DNA from: Mycetocola lacteus
GTDB taxonomy: Bacteria > Actinomycetota > Actinomycetes > Actinomycetales > Microbacteriaceae
DNA length: 64,000 nucleotides
Reading direction: 5' to 3'
Assembly (NCBI RefSeq): GCF_003667575.1
Contig: NZ_RCUY01000015.1
Coordinates: forward strand, 186,001-250,000
This document shows, one piece after another, positions 55,729 to 64,000 of this stretch. Under the pieces are notes generated by a model. It was not told where the DNA came from. It saw only the letters and a program-made list of their open reading frames with translations, and searched no databases. Position 1 is the stretch's first letter, and each line of letters starts with the position of its first letter. A program made the translations under genes and the position numbers.

Positions 55729-56679
55729 ATGGCTGTCATTGACGCGGCGCCCACCGAGGTGAGCAGCGCCGCACGCCACGCGTCACCCCCGCTCTCCGCC
55801 CCGCGCCGACGCTCGGTCTGGAAGCGCAACGCCGGGCTGACCTTCGCCCTTCCCGCACTGGTCTGGTTCCTGGTCTTCACGATCGGGCCCCTGTTCAGCC
55901 TGTTCTACTTCTCGATGACCAACTGGCGCGGCCTGATCGCCCCGCGCACCTTCGTGGGTCTCGACAACTTCACCAAGCTCTTCGCCGATCCGGTCCTGCA
56001 CCAGGCGGCGCTGAACACGCTGATCCAGCTGGTCATCACCGTGCCGATCGTGGTGTGTGGAGCGTTCATGACCGCGTACTACGTGAACCTGCGTCCGCGC
56101 GGTCACCGCTTTATCCGCGCCGTCCTGTTTACCCCGGTGCTGCTCTCGGCCCCCGCGCTCGCGCTGGTCTTCCTCGGGGTGTTTGCCCCGACCGGTCTGG
56201 TCAACGGCTTCCTCGACACGATCGGGCTCGGCCATATCGCCAAGCCCTGGCTTGCCAACGGTGACAGCGCCTTCATCGCAATCATCATCGTGATCCTCTG
56301 GGCCTCGGTTTCGGTGTCGGCGGTGATGCTCGCCTCGGCCATGAACTCGCTGCCCACCGAGGTGTTTGAGGCCGCCGAGCTCGACGGCTGCGGACACTGG
56401 CGTCGCATGTGGCTGATCGCGTTTCCGATGGCCAAGGGATTTGTGGGCGTCATCACGACCCTGCAGTTCCTCTGGACCCTGTTCACCTCCGCCGCCGTGG
56501 TGCTGCTGCTGACCCGCGGCGGACCCGGCACCTCGACGATCAACCTGTCCTTCCTGGTCTACGACTACGCGTTCAATAAGTCGAAGGTGGGCTACGCCCA
56601 GGCGATCGCCGTCATCCTGTTTGTGCTCGGAGTGCTCGGTCTGATCGGCATCCGACGACTGTTCCGGAGCAAGCCATGA
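55729..56679 (+). CDS. Carbohydrate ABC transporter permease (MalF type)
   Basis: A 316-residue membrane protein with six segments. The EAA loop is TEVFEAAELDGCGHWRRMWLIAFP. The N-terminus is basic (APRRRSVWKRNAGLT). A good ribosome-binding site precedes the ATG. Overlaps the next permease by ATGA. Confidence 0.93.
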   Translation: MAVIDAAPTEVSSAARHASPPLSAPRRRSVWKRNAGLTFALPALVWFLVFTIGPLFSLFYFSMTNWRGLIAPRTFVGLDNFTKLFADPVLHQAALNTLIQLVITVPIVVCGAFMTAYYVNLRPRGHRFIRAVLFTPVLLSAPALALVFLGVFAPTGLVNGFLDTIGLGHIAKPWLANGDSAFIAIIIVILWASVSVSAVMLASAMNSLPTEVFEAAELDGCGHWRRMWLIAFPMAKGFVGVITTLQFLWTLFTSAAVVLLLTRGGPGTSTINLSFLVYDYAFNKSKVGYAQAIAVILFVLGVLGLIGIRRLFRSKP

Positions 56680-57581
56680 CCACCACCGCATCCCCGCTCA
56701 AGACCCGCGCCCAGGCTGCGCCGGTTCGCGCATCCTCCTCCCGCGGTTCGCGCGGCATCTCCGCCTTCCTGACCTATCTGTCGCACGGCGCGATCTGGCT
56801 CTACGTGCTCCTGCTGCTGGTCCCGATCTACTACCTGGTGATCTCGGCCTTCAAGACCAATACCGCGATCCTCAACGAGCCCTTCAACCCGTTTGCCGGC
56901 CTGGTGCTGGACAACTTCGGCAAGGCCTGGGAGCAGGCGACGCTGGGTCCGGCGCTGCTGAATCAGGCGTACCTGACGGTGGGCGCGAGCGTACTCACGC
57001 TGCTGCTCGCGATCCCCGCCTCTTACGCGCTGGCCCGCTCCAAGGGCAAGCTTGGCGGCATCGTCGAGCGCATCTTCCAGGTGGGCTTCCTGGTGCCGGC
57101 GTTTGCCGCGCTGGTGCCCACGGTGATGCTCGCGATCTCGATGAACCTGTTCCACACCCGCGAGTTCCTGATCCTCTTCCTCCCCGCCGGCGCGATGCCG
57201 CTCTCGGTGATTCTGCTGACCCAGGCGATGCGCACGGTACCGGCGGAGCTTGAGGAATCGGCGGTGCTGGACGGTGCCAGCCAGATGCGGGTGCTGTGGG
57301 CGGTGTTCCTGCCGGTCACGATGCCCACGACGATCACGGTCATCATCCTGAACTTCCTGGGCTTCTGGAACGAGTACTTCTTCTCGCTGGTGATCATCGG
57401 CCCCGACCCCGCACTGCGCACCGCCCAGGTCGCGCTCCCCACGCTGTCGATGACCAATGCGGCGCAGTACGGCGTGCTGGCCGCGGGCATCGTGATCACC
57501 CTGATCCCCGTCTACATCGTGTACGCGATCTTCGCCGAGAAGATGGAGGGTGCCGTGCTTGCCGGCGCCCTCAAGGGCTAG
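56676..57581 (+). CDS. Carbohydrate ABC transporter permease (MalG type)
   Basis: A 301-residue membrane protein. EAA loop ELEESAVLDGASQMRVLWAVFLP, and LNFLGFWNEYFFSLVIIGPDP near the C-terminus are typical of the family. It overlaps the first permease by 4 bp. The GH9 gene starts 33 bp later. Confidence 0.93.
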   Translation: MTTTASPLKTRAQAAPVRASSSRGSRGISAFLTYLSHGAIWLYVLLLLVPIYYLVISAFKTNTAILNEPFNPFAGLVLDNFGKAWEQATLGPALLNQAYLTVGASVLTLLLAIPASYALARSKGKLGGIVERIFQVGFLVPAFAALVPTVMLAISMNLFHTREFLILFLPAGAMPLSVILLTQAMRTVPAELEESAVLDGASQMRVLWAVFLPVTMPTTITVIILNFLGFWNEYFFSLVIIGPDPALRTAQVALPTLSMTNAAQYGVLAAGIVITLIPVYIVYAIFAEKMEGAVLAGALKG

Positions 57582-57614
57582 TTTTTCCACCTTCACCCTA
57601 CGAGAGGCTTTTCC

Positions 57615-59381
57615 ATGCCGGTCGAGATTCCCCGTCCCGCCACCGAGTTTTCGGTGGGGCAGGCCGAGGCTGTTCCCGCCACATCCCAGGTCATCATCAA
57701 TCACATCGGATACGACCCCGGGTCCCCGTCCGCCGCGGTCCTCGGGCTGCCGGATGGGCTGCCGCCGCGCTCGGTCACCATCCGCGAGGTTCTGGCCGAT
57801 GCGTCCCTCGGCGAGCCGCGAGACCTCTCCGTGGGCCCGGTCGAGCGGGTCGCCCGCTGGCACATCGGCCCGTTTGCCCGGGTGCCGCTGCCCGTGCTGG
57901 CCACCGGCACCTATGTGATCGAGTGCGTCGATGCCTCGGGCGCCCTGGTGTCTTCGCCGGCGTTTGTGGTGGAGCCGGACCTGCTGCAGCGCTCGGTGCT
58001 GCCGGATCTGCTGTCCTATTTCCGGGCGCAGCGTTCAAGCGGGGAGATCGACCGCAAGGACGCCGCCGCTCAGCTCTACGGTGATGATTCGGGATTCACC
58101 GTCGATGCTCGCGGTGCCTGGCTGGATGCCAGCGGCGACTTCAGCAAGTTCATGAGCCACCTCACCTACACCCGGATGATGAGCCCGCAGCAGATTCCGC
58201 TGTGCGCCTGGGCGTTCTTCGCCGCACGGGACGAGATTGTGCGCCGGCACCCCGAGGTGGCCGAAATGTTCACCGCACACCTGCGTGATGAGGGCCTGTT
58301 CGGTGCCGATTTCCTGGTGCGATTCCGCTCCCCCGAAGGCTACTTCTATACCGGGATCTTTGATGCGCTGACCAAGGATCTGAACGAGCGGGTCATCAAT
58401 GCCCCGCTGCCCGAGTCCGTGCGCACCGACCGCTATCAGGCGGCATATCGGCACGGCGGCGGGCTGGCAATTGCCGCGCTCGCCCGCGCCTCCACGCAGG
58501 ATGTGGCCGGGGAATTCGATTCCGCGACCTATCTGCGGGCGGCCACCGAGGGGTTCTGGCACCTCGAGGCGCACAACACCGAGTACCTGTTTGACGGGAT
58601 CGAATCGGTCCTGGATGACTACTGCGCACTGCTCGCCGCAGCCGAGCTGGTGGCGGCCGGAGTGCCCTCGGCCGAGCCCGCGGCTCGTGCCCGGGCGGCG
58701 TCGCTGATCGGTCGCTATGTCACCACCGACGGGGGTTACCTGGTGGGCGACTTCGAGGGGCGTCCCTTCTTCAGCGCCGCCGAGGCCGGGCTTCCGGTGA
58801 TCGCGCTGCTGCGCTTTGCCGAGGCACTGCCCGAGGGCCCGGATGCCGAGGCTGCGCGCTCGTGTGCGGCGCGGATCCTGCTGGATCTGATGGCCCGCGC
58901 CGACGCGGTCCCCAACCCCTTCGGCTATCCGCGGCACCGCGTGCAGGCGGTCGGCGGCGAGGCGCGCGAGTCCTTCTTCTTCCCACACGAAAACGAGACC
59001 GGCTACTGGTGGCAGGGCGAAAACGCCAGCGTCGCCTCGCTCTCCACCGCCGCCAGCCTGGCCCTGAGCGCGGGCATCATCCCGGCCGAACACACGGAGC
59101 GCGTCGCCCGTTTCGCCGCCGATCAGATCGCCTGGGTCCTCGGCCGCAACCCGTTCGACGCCTGCATGGTCACCGGCCGCGGCCGCAACAACCCCTTCTA
59201 CCGGGTGGAGTGGCCCAACCTGCTGGGCGGCGTGGTCAACGGCATCACCGGCGGCATCGACGACGAGGAAGACCTCGCCCTGCTCCCCGGCAACGCCGAG
59301 GAGGGCCGTACCTGGCGCTGGGGCGAACAGTGGATCCCACACGCGGGCTGGCTGACCCTGGCCCTCGCGGCCGCGCGGTAG
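57615..59381 (+). CDS. Cytoplasmic GH9-family glycoside hydrolase
   Basis: A 588-residue hydrolase with an N-terminal immunoglobulin-like domain (about 25-118, INHIGYDPGS), then a GH9 (alpha/alpha)6 barrel. The catalytic loop is DARGAWLDASGDFSKF with Asp171 and Asp175, matching the GGYYDAGD motif of GH9. Other marks are WVLGRNPFDACMVTGRGRNN and the acid Glu571 in GEQWIPHAGW. No signal peptide, so it works on imported oligosaccharides. Related bacterial GH9 enzymes include exo-glucosaminidases. Last gene in the operon; a paralogue lies at 61269-63125. Confidence 0.88.
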   Translation: MPVEIPRPATEFSVGQAEAVPATSQVIINHIGYDPGSPSAAVLGLPDGLPPRSVTIREVLADASLGEPRDLSVGPVERVARWHIGPFARVPLPVLATGTYVIECVDASGALVSSPAFVVEPDLLQRSVLPDLLSYFRAQRSSGEIDRKDAAAQLYGDDSGFTVDARGAWLDASGDFSKFMSHLTYTRMMSPQQIPLCAWAFFAARDEIVRRHPEVAEMFTAHLRDEGLFGADFLVRFRSPEGYFYTGIFDALTKDLNERVINAPLPESVRTDRYQAAYRHGGGLAIAALARASTQDVAGEFDSATYLRAATEGFWHLEAHNTEYLFDGIESVLDDYCALLAAAELVAAGVPSAEPAARARAASLIGRYVTTDGGYLVGDFEGRPFFSAAEAGLPVIALLRFAEALPEGPDAEAARSCAARILLDLMARADAVPNPFGYPRHRVQAVGGEARESFFFPHENETGYWWQGENASVASLSTAASLALSAGIIPAEHTERVARFAADQIAWVLGRNPFDACMVTGRGRNNPFYRVEWPNLLGGVVNGITGGIDDEEDLALLPGNAEEGRTWRWGEQWIPHAGWLTLALAAAR

Positions 59382-59388
59382 CGAGCCG

Positions 59389-59433
59389 AACGGCTGTGGC
59401 CGCGAGCATACCGCTCGCGGCCACAGCCGTTTT
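59389..59433 (+). terminator. Terminator after the first GH9 gene
   Basis: A perfect 18-bp stem AACGGCTGTGGCCGCGAG/CTCGCGGCCACAGCCGTT is followed by T residues, directly after the stop. Confidence 0.93.
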
Positions 59434-59506
59434 CTGTACGCGCGTCTGTTTCACTGCGCAATCCATCTCTCTGCGCCCTCCCACAAACTCGGGGGTCGAA
59501 TTCTCT

Positions 59507-59512
59507 TATAAT
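59507..59512 (+). promoter_or_regulatory. Consensus -10 element of the ImmA/IrrE gene
   Basis: TATAAT lies 72 bp before the ATG at 59579. It is the best -10 match seen upstream of a gene here. The -35 region is not clear. Confidence 0.55.
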
Positions 59513-59578
59513 CATCGCCCCGGTCCTATACCGTGAGGGGAAGAGCACAGCCGGCTCGGGCACAGAGGGGAGACGTCG

Positions 59579-60739
59579 ATGACCGTTCGCATCCCCGTCG
59601 CGCCCGAGATCTTGACCTGGGCCTTGGAACGCGCCGGCCTCAGCGCACACACGGCCCACGATCGTTTCCCCAAGATCCAGGAGTGGATCGACGGAAAGAC
59701 ACTGCCCACGTATAAGCAGATTGAGCATTTTGCTCAGTCCACACACGTGCCGCTCGGGTATCTGTTTCTTGAAGAACCACCGGTTGAGCCGGTGCCCCTG
59801 CCGGATTTCCGGACGCGTGGAAATACACAGCTGTCCTCATTTTCCGCCGAGCTGCGCGAGACGATCTACGACTGCGAGATCAAACAGGAATGGTATCGAG
59901 CCTATGCCATTCGCTCCGGCGCGGAGCCCCTGGGTTTTGTTGGTTCCGTGAGCCATACAGCGGGTCCTCGGACCGTCGCTGCCCAGATTCGGTTGGCAAT
60001 CGGGCTGGACGCGCAAAAGCGGCGCTCCTTCGGCAACTCCGAGGAGATGCTGCGCGGACTCATCGACATGATCGAGGCCATCGGGGTACTGGTCCCAATC
60101 AGCAGCGTGGTGAAGGGGAACAATAACCGCCCGCTCGACCCGGACGAGTTTGGCGGCTTTGCGATGTCCGATAGCTTCGCACCCCTGATTTTTGTTAACG
60201 CCGCGGACACTCGGGCCGCGCAGATTTTTACCATCATTCATGAGCTCGCCCACATCTGGGCCGGCGAAAGCGCGCTCTCCGATCCACTAAAGGCTCAGCG
60301 ATCCACCAACCGCAATGAGCTGTGGTGCAACCAGGTGGCCGGCGAGGTCCTCGTTCCCGAGGCCGAACTCAGGGATGCTTTCCACGGCGATCATTCTCGG
60401 GAAGCTTTAGATCGCATCGCTCGCATTTTCAGGGTCAGCACCCTCGTCCTGATCAAACGTCTCCACGAAACCGGGGCACTCGACTGGGAGGAGTATCGCG
60501 AGATCTATGCGGCCGAGGAGTCCCGGGTCATCGAATTCGCGCTACGAGCGCGCGAGAAAAGATCGTCCGGAGGTTCGTTTTACCTCACCCACCCCATCCG
60601 CCTGAGTCGCCGCTTTGCGACGGCCGTGGCGCGGGACACCCTGCAGGGCGGGACCCTCTACGGGGATGCGTATCGACTACTGGGCACATCAAAGGCCGCA
60701 ACATTTGACGAATTGGCCACGCGGCTCGGGGTCAGCTAG
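59579..60739 (+). CDS. XRE plus ImmA/IrrE metallopeptidase, antitoxin-type partner
   Basis: A 386-residue protein: N-terminal XRE-like region (about 8-65), then an ImmA/IrrE zinc peptidase domain with HELAH at 221-225 (HEXXH) in FTIIHELAHIWAG. A helical C-terminal region ends it (about 250-386). It shares the stop/start boundary with a DUF4411 gene that begins the next base. ImmA/IrrE proteins cleave regulators or act as antitoxins in such pairs. Composition is less GC-rich than the operons on each side. Confidence 0.88.
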   Translation: MTVRIPVAPEILTWALERAGLSAHTAHDRFPKIQEWIDGKTLPTYKQIEHFAQSTHVPLGYLFLEEPPVEPVPLPDFRTRGNTQLSSFSAELRETIYDCEIKQEWYRAYAIRSGAEPLGFVGSVSHTAGPRTVAAQIRLAIGLDAQKRRSFGNSEEMLRGLIDMIEAIGVLVPISSVVKGNNNRPLDPDEFGGFAMSDSFAPLIFVNAADTRAAQIFTIIHELAHIWAGESALSDPLKAQRSTNRNELWCNQVAGEVLVPEAELRDAFHGDHSREALDRIARIFRVSTLVLIKRLHETGALDWEEYREIYAAEESRVIEFALRAREKRSSGGSFYLTHPIRLSRRFATAVARDTLQGGTLYGDAYRLLGTSKAATFDELATRLGVS

Positions 60740-61222
60740 ATGTATCTCCTCGACACCAACGTTTTTATCGAAGCGAAGAATCGCTACTACGCGTTCGACC
60801 TGGCGCCGGGCTTTTGGGACTGGCTGGCGGAAGCAGAAGAGTCCAATCTGATTCTGAGCACCGAAGGTGTGAAGTCCGAGCTCATTCGAGGCGAGGACGA
60901 GTTGGCAACGTGGGCTCGGAATTCCTCGACGCTGTTTCGGCCGATCGATGCGCCCACCATCACCACGATGCGCGAGCTATCCACCTGGGCCCGCTTGGGG
61001 AATTACAGCGAGGCCGCAGTCGCCGAGTTTCTCAGCATCGCCGACTACACGCTGGTTGCCTATGCCGCCGCCCACGGGCTGGTCCTCGTTACCCATGAGC
61101 AGCCCGCCCCCGCCGCGACCAGGAGGATCCCTATCCCCAGTGCCTGCGCCGCCCTGGACGTGGAGTACTGCACAACATTCACCATGCTTCGAGCCCACGG
61201 CGTCCAGCTCGGGTTGAACTGA
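60740..61222 (+). CDS. DUF4411 (PIN-like) protein, toxin candidate
   Basis: A 160-residue protein with PIN-type acid residues: MYLLDTNVFIEAKNRYY (Asp5), STEGVKSELIRGEDEL, and AEFLSIADYTLVAYAAAH with Asp, then LVLVTHEQPAP. The DUF4411 family is often next to ImmA/IrrE XRE genes. Zero intergenic distance implies an operon. Predicted RNase acting on tRNA or mRNA (inference). Confidence 0.88.
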   Translation: MYLLDTNVFIEAKNRYYAFDLAPGFWDWLAEAEESNLILSTEGVKSELIRGEDELATWARNSSTLFRPIDAPTITTMRELSTWARLGNYSEAAVAEFLSIADYTLVAYAAAHGLVLVTHEQPAPAATRRIPIPSACAALDVEYCTTFTMLRAHGVQLGLN

Positions 61223-61268
61223 GCGGCACAGCTCAACACCTCGGGAGGTACTTCCTCCGTCCAGCGCC

Positions 61269-63125
61269 CTAGTCCGCCGCCGCGGTGGGCAGAGTGGACA
61301 GGGCCAGCAGGTACCAGGCCGAGTGGGGGATCCACTGTTCGGTCCAGCGCCAGGAGTCGTGGCCCGCGGCGGTGCCGGTGCGGAAGTCGATGCCGTTTTC
61401 GTCGTCCAGGCCGCTGGTGATGCCGTTGACGATGCCGCCTGGGAGGTTCGGGAAATCCGGGGTGTACTCGGCGTTATTGCGGCCGCGGCCCTGCAGCATG
61501 CACACGTCGAACGGGTTGCGGCCCACCATCCAGTGCACCTGATCCACCGCGAACCGGTGCAGTCGCTCACGCAGGCTCTCGGGCGCTCCGGGGAGCTCCG
61601 CGACCCGCGCCGCCGCGTGACTCAGCGACCCCAGCGCCGCGTTCTCGCCCTGCCACCAGTAGCCGGTGTCATTCTCGTGCGGGAAGAAAAAGGCATCACG
61701 CGCCTCCCCACCGCGCGGCTGCACCCGCTGGCGCGGATACCCGAACGGGTTGGGGACCGCGTCGGTGCGCGCGATCAGGTCGGACATCGTGGTCACCGCG
61801 AGGGCACGGGCGCGTTCGGCGATTTCGTCCTCCTCGAAGACCTCGGCCGCACGCAGCAGCGCGATCGGGAGGAGGCCGGGCTCAACCGGGCTGAAGTGCG
61901 GACGCCCGTCCTCCCAGGCCTCAAACCAGCCCGGCGAGCCCGCCCGATAGCAGCCCTCGATGTTCGCGAGCCGCTTCCCCGCGGCCTCCGCATATTCGGG
62001 TCGCGGATCCGCCGCGTGCAGCTCGGTCGCCGCAAGCAGCGCGCAGTAGTCGTCCACTATGGACTCCGAACTCGGCGTCAGCTCCCTCGAGGCGAGGTCC
62101 AGGCCAAACAGATACTCATCGTTGTGGGCTTCTAGGTCCAGGAACGCCGTGCGCGCCGCCGACAGGTACGCTACCTGGTCAAACTCGCCGTGCTCGGTCT
62201 CCCGGGATGCCCGAGCCAACGCCGCAATCGCCAAGCCTCCGCCACCCCGGTACGAGGCGATATACCGGTCGGTGCGCACACACTCGGGCAGCGGGGCGTT
62301 GATGATCCGCTCGGGCAGGCTCTTGGTTAGCCCGTCAAAGATGCCCGAGTAGAAGCGGCCCCGGGGATCGCGGAATCGGATCAGAAAATCGGCCCCGAAC
62401 AGCGCCTCATCGCGCAGCCGCGCCCCAAGTACACGAGAGAACCGCGGGTGGAACCGGGTCAGACCATCGCGTGCCTCCAGGAACGCCCAGGCACACAGCG
62501 GAATCTGCTGCGGGCTCATCGTGGGTGAGTAGGTGAGGTGGGAGAGGAACTTGCTGGTGTCGCCCGAGGCATCAAGCCAGCCACCGCGGGCATCCACCGT
62601 GGGGGCATCCGGTTCCGCGCCCCAGAGCGCGGCGGCCGCGTCCTTGCGCTCGATTTCGCCGCTTGAGCGCACGGCCTTGAACGCAAACAGCACGTCGGAC
62701 ATACCCTGCGCGTGGGTGCGCTCGATCCCAATCTCAAACGGTTCGGAGCGCTGGGTCCCACCCCCGCTAGTGGCCTCGATGAGGTACGTACCGGGAACAT
62801 CCGCCTCGGAGAAATCAACGGCCGCATAGGCGCCACCCGCCCAGTGGTCTACCTCGGTCGCCGGGGTCACGCGCGCCTCGATGATCCCGCCCGTGGCCGC
62901 GGCGTCCACCGTGACGATAGCGGCATCAACGCCGGCATCTGCGTCAATGGCGCTCGCGACGACCTGGGCACTAGCGGCGACTCTGGCGTCAGAATAGTCG
63001 GCCACGACATCGGCGTCGACTCTCACCAGCCGGACGTGCGGCCGTTCCCCGACGGCAAGCTCGCCAATCACCGCGCGCTTGAACGCGCCGATGTCATATC
63101 CCAGGTGGGAGGTGTGGATGCGCAC
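61269..63125 (-). CDS. Cytoplasmic GH9-family glycoside hydrolase, paralogue
   Basis: A 618-residue GH9 enzyme like the one at 57615. The N-terminal Ig-like domain is about residues 1-140; the barrel has DARGGWLDASGDTSKF with Asp185 and Asp189, HWMVGRNPFDVCMLQGRGRNN, and Glu596 in TEQWIPHSAW. No signal peptide. The GTG at 63125 has GGAAGGG upstream. Divergent from the GntR gene, with TGGTAT repeats between, so GntR control is likely. The two GH9 genes may act on related oligosaccharides or on different linkages. Confidence 0.87.
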   Translation of the reverse strand: MRIHTSHLGYDIGAFKRAVIGELAVGERPHVRLVRVDADVVADYSDARVAASAQVVASAIDADAGVDAAIVTVDAAATGGIIEARVTPATEVDHWAGGAYAAVDFSEADVPGTYLIEATSGGGTQRSEPFEIGIERTHAQGMSDVLFAFKAVRSSGEIERKDAAAALWGAEPDAPTVDARGGWLDASGDTSKFLSHLTYSPTMSPQQIPLCAWAFLEARDGLTRFHPRFSRVLGARLRDEALFGADFLIRFRDPRGRFYSGIFDGLTKSLPERIINAPLPECVRTDRYIASYRGGGGLAIAALARASRETEHGEFDQVAYLSAARTAFLDLEAHNDEYLFGLDLASRELTPSSESIVDDYCALLAATELHAADPRPEYAEAAGKRLANIEGCYRAGSPGWFEAWEDGRPHFSPVEPGLLPIALLRAAEVFEEDEIAERARALAVTTMSDLIARTDAVPNPFGYPRQRVQPRGGEARDAFFFPHENDTGYWWQGENAALGSLSHAAARVAELPGAPESLRERLHRFAVDQVHWMVGRNPFDVCMLQGRGRNNAEYTPDFPNLPGGIVNGITSGLDDENGIDFRTGTAAGHDSWRWTEQWIPHSAWYLLALSTLPTAAAD

Positions 63126-63168
63126 GGTTAGCCCTTCCGCGCCACGGCCTCGTCACCGTTCACGCATA

Positions 63169-63200
63169 AGTGGTATTTATTGGTATCTATCTTGTACCAT
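63169..63200. promoter_or_regulatory. GntR/GH9 divergent operator region with TGGTAT direct repeats
   Basis: TGGTATTTAT (63171) and TGGTATCTAT (63181) are two 10-bp direct repeats with 9/10 identity. A TGGTA (63181)/TACCA (63195) inverted pair is also visible. This is an AT-rich patch in the divergent region and likely carries the GntR binding sites. Confidence 0.6.
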
Positions 63201-63292
63201 AATGGAAGAACCGCGGTGATATTTTCTTCGAGCCCAGTCGTGTACCGTACGGCGTGGGGGCGAGCCCGCCCCGGCGCGTGAAAGGAACAGCA

Positions 63293-64000
63293 ATGGCGAA
63301 CCCCGGTGAATTCGAGCCGCCGATCCGCGTGGACTATCCGGATCCGCTGTGGATCCAGGCCGTGCGACTGATCCGCGATCAGATCAACTCCGGCAGCCTC
63401 GCCGAAGGCATGCGACTTCCTCCAGAGCGCGAACTGTGCCAGCAGCTCGGCATCAGCCGCGTGACCCTGCGCAAGGCCCTCACCCAGCTCGTGGAGGACG
63501 GTGTGCTCGCACCCTCGCACGGACGCGGCTGGTATGTGGGCACCGCGAATCAGGACCGCGACTGGTCCAACGACCTGGAATCCTTCTCGGAAACCGCGAA
63601 GCGGATGGGCCTGGAACCCTCCTCCGAAGTGGTCACCGTTGAGGAGCGTCCGGCCTCCCTCGACGAGGCCGAGTCCCTCGGTGTCGCCCCCGGCACCCCG
63701 CTGTTCCACCTGGACCGGGTGCGCCTGCTCGCCGATGTCCCGATCGCACGCGATGAGACCCTGGTGCCCGCCGCGCTGATGCCGGATATCACCGGCGTGG
63801 ACTTCGAAACGGCCTCACTGTTCTCCATCCTGGCCGATGCCGGGTTGGCTCCCGAACGCGCCGAATCCACGATTCAGGCACGCGCCGCCGACGCCTCGCT
63901 CGCCGAGAGCCTGCGGATGCAGGAGGGCGAGCCGATCCTGGAAATGCACCAGATCGCCTACGCCGCCGATGACCGCAAGGTCTCCATGTCCCGCATTCGC
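63293..64000 (+). CDS. GntR/HutC-family regulator with UTRA domain (3' end outside window)
   Basis: The 236 visible residues hold a GntR winged helix (MRLPPERELCQQLGISRVTLRKAL and ILVEDGVLAPSHGRGWYV-like wing, about 15-85) and most of a UTRA ligand domain (FSETAKRMGLEPSSEVV, PGTPLFHLDRVRLLADVPIARDET, FSILADAGLAPERAESTIQ, ILEMHQIAY). ATG at 63293 has AAAGGA upstream. The frame runs off the window end. UTRA regulators of this type (DasR, NagR) bind phosphorylated sugars. It is divergent from a GH9 gene, so it probably controls both GH9 genes and the ABC operon (inference from shared sites). Confidence 0.9.
   Translation, partial: MANPGEFEPPIRVDYPDPLWIQAVRLIRDQINSGSLAEGMRLPPERELCQQLGISRVTLRKALTQLVEDGVLAPSHGRGWYVGTANQDRDWSNDLESFSETAKRMGLEPSSEVVTVEERPASLDEAESLGVAPGTPLFHLDRVRLLADVPIARDETLVPAALMPDITGVDFETASLFSILADAGLAPERAESTIQARAADASLAESLRMQEGEPILEMHQIAYAADDRKVSMSRIR

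Overview
The window is high-GC (roughly two thirds G+C by eye) actinobacterial DNA. AAAGGA-type ribosome-binding sites, frequent GTG/TTG starts, SufS-SufU, sugar ABC operons without their own ATPase and several long sortase-anchored surface proteins point to a Gram-positive actinobacterium, most likely Microbacteriaceae (inference; no rRNA is present). No insertion sequence, prophage or CRISPR array was seen.

Layout. 1-7.5 kb: 3' end of an AraC regulator, an MFS exporter, the mismatch glycosylase mug, a MarR regulator with a perfect palindromic operator ahead of an IMP dehydrogenase lacking its CBS domains, four 15-bp tandem repeats, tRNA-Arg, two paralogous membrane proteins, and an internally deleted SfnB-like flavoprotein joined to an aldo-keto reductase. 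7.5-11.2 kb: a zinc-ribbon protein, an OhrR-type MarR, a yybP-ykoY (Mn2+) riboswitch controlling a ferritin-like/VIT metal exporter, a YcaQ-type DNA glycosylase ending in a cluster of DnaA-box-like motifs, and tRNA-Ser(GCT). 11.3-24.2 kb: an LCP cell-wall ligase, a 2510-residue LPxTG adhesin, tRNA-Ser(TGA), a HAD phosphatase, serS and a lipid kinase. 24.0-28.8 kb: an accessory islet with a SIR2-GAF protein plus a 58-residue protein, then a cohesin/LPxTG protein followed by a secreted dockerin-amidase. 28.9-46 kb: mostly core metabolism (gdhA, pheA, pgm, thrC, sufS-sufU, a DoxX protein), interrupted by a very large sortase-anchored GH92 mannosidase with a divergent LacI regulator and two matching operators. 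46-64 kb: a Phd-RelE module, a Gfo/Idh/MocA oxidoreductase, a three-gene sugar ABC operon, an organosulfur-type LLM monooxygenase-SfnB pair, a second ABC operon ending in a cytoplasmic GH9 hydrolase, an ImmA/IrrE-DUF4411 pair, a second GH9 hydrolase, and a divergent GntR/UTRA regulator cut by the window end.

How the parts fit. Three carbohydrate systems are visible. Surface GH92 is probably controlled by LacI. ABC plus GH9 is probably controlled by the GntR regulator, because related operator-like sequences lie before the binding-protein gene and in the GntR/GH9 divergent region. The third is an ABC operon beside a Gfo/Idh/MocA enzyme. Neither ABC operon encodes an ATPase, so a shared MsiK-type ATPase elsewhere is expected. 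The cell surface is well represented: three proteins with three different sorting motifs, no sortase in the window, and a cohesin-dockerin pair that may hold a secreted amidase on the wall. The most unusual items are that cohesin-dockerin amidase, the SIR2-GAF islet, the CBS-less IMP dehydrogenase with its MarR switch, and the internally deleted SfnB-like protein.
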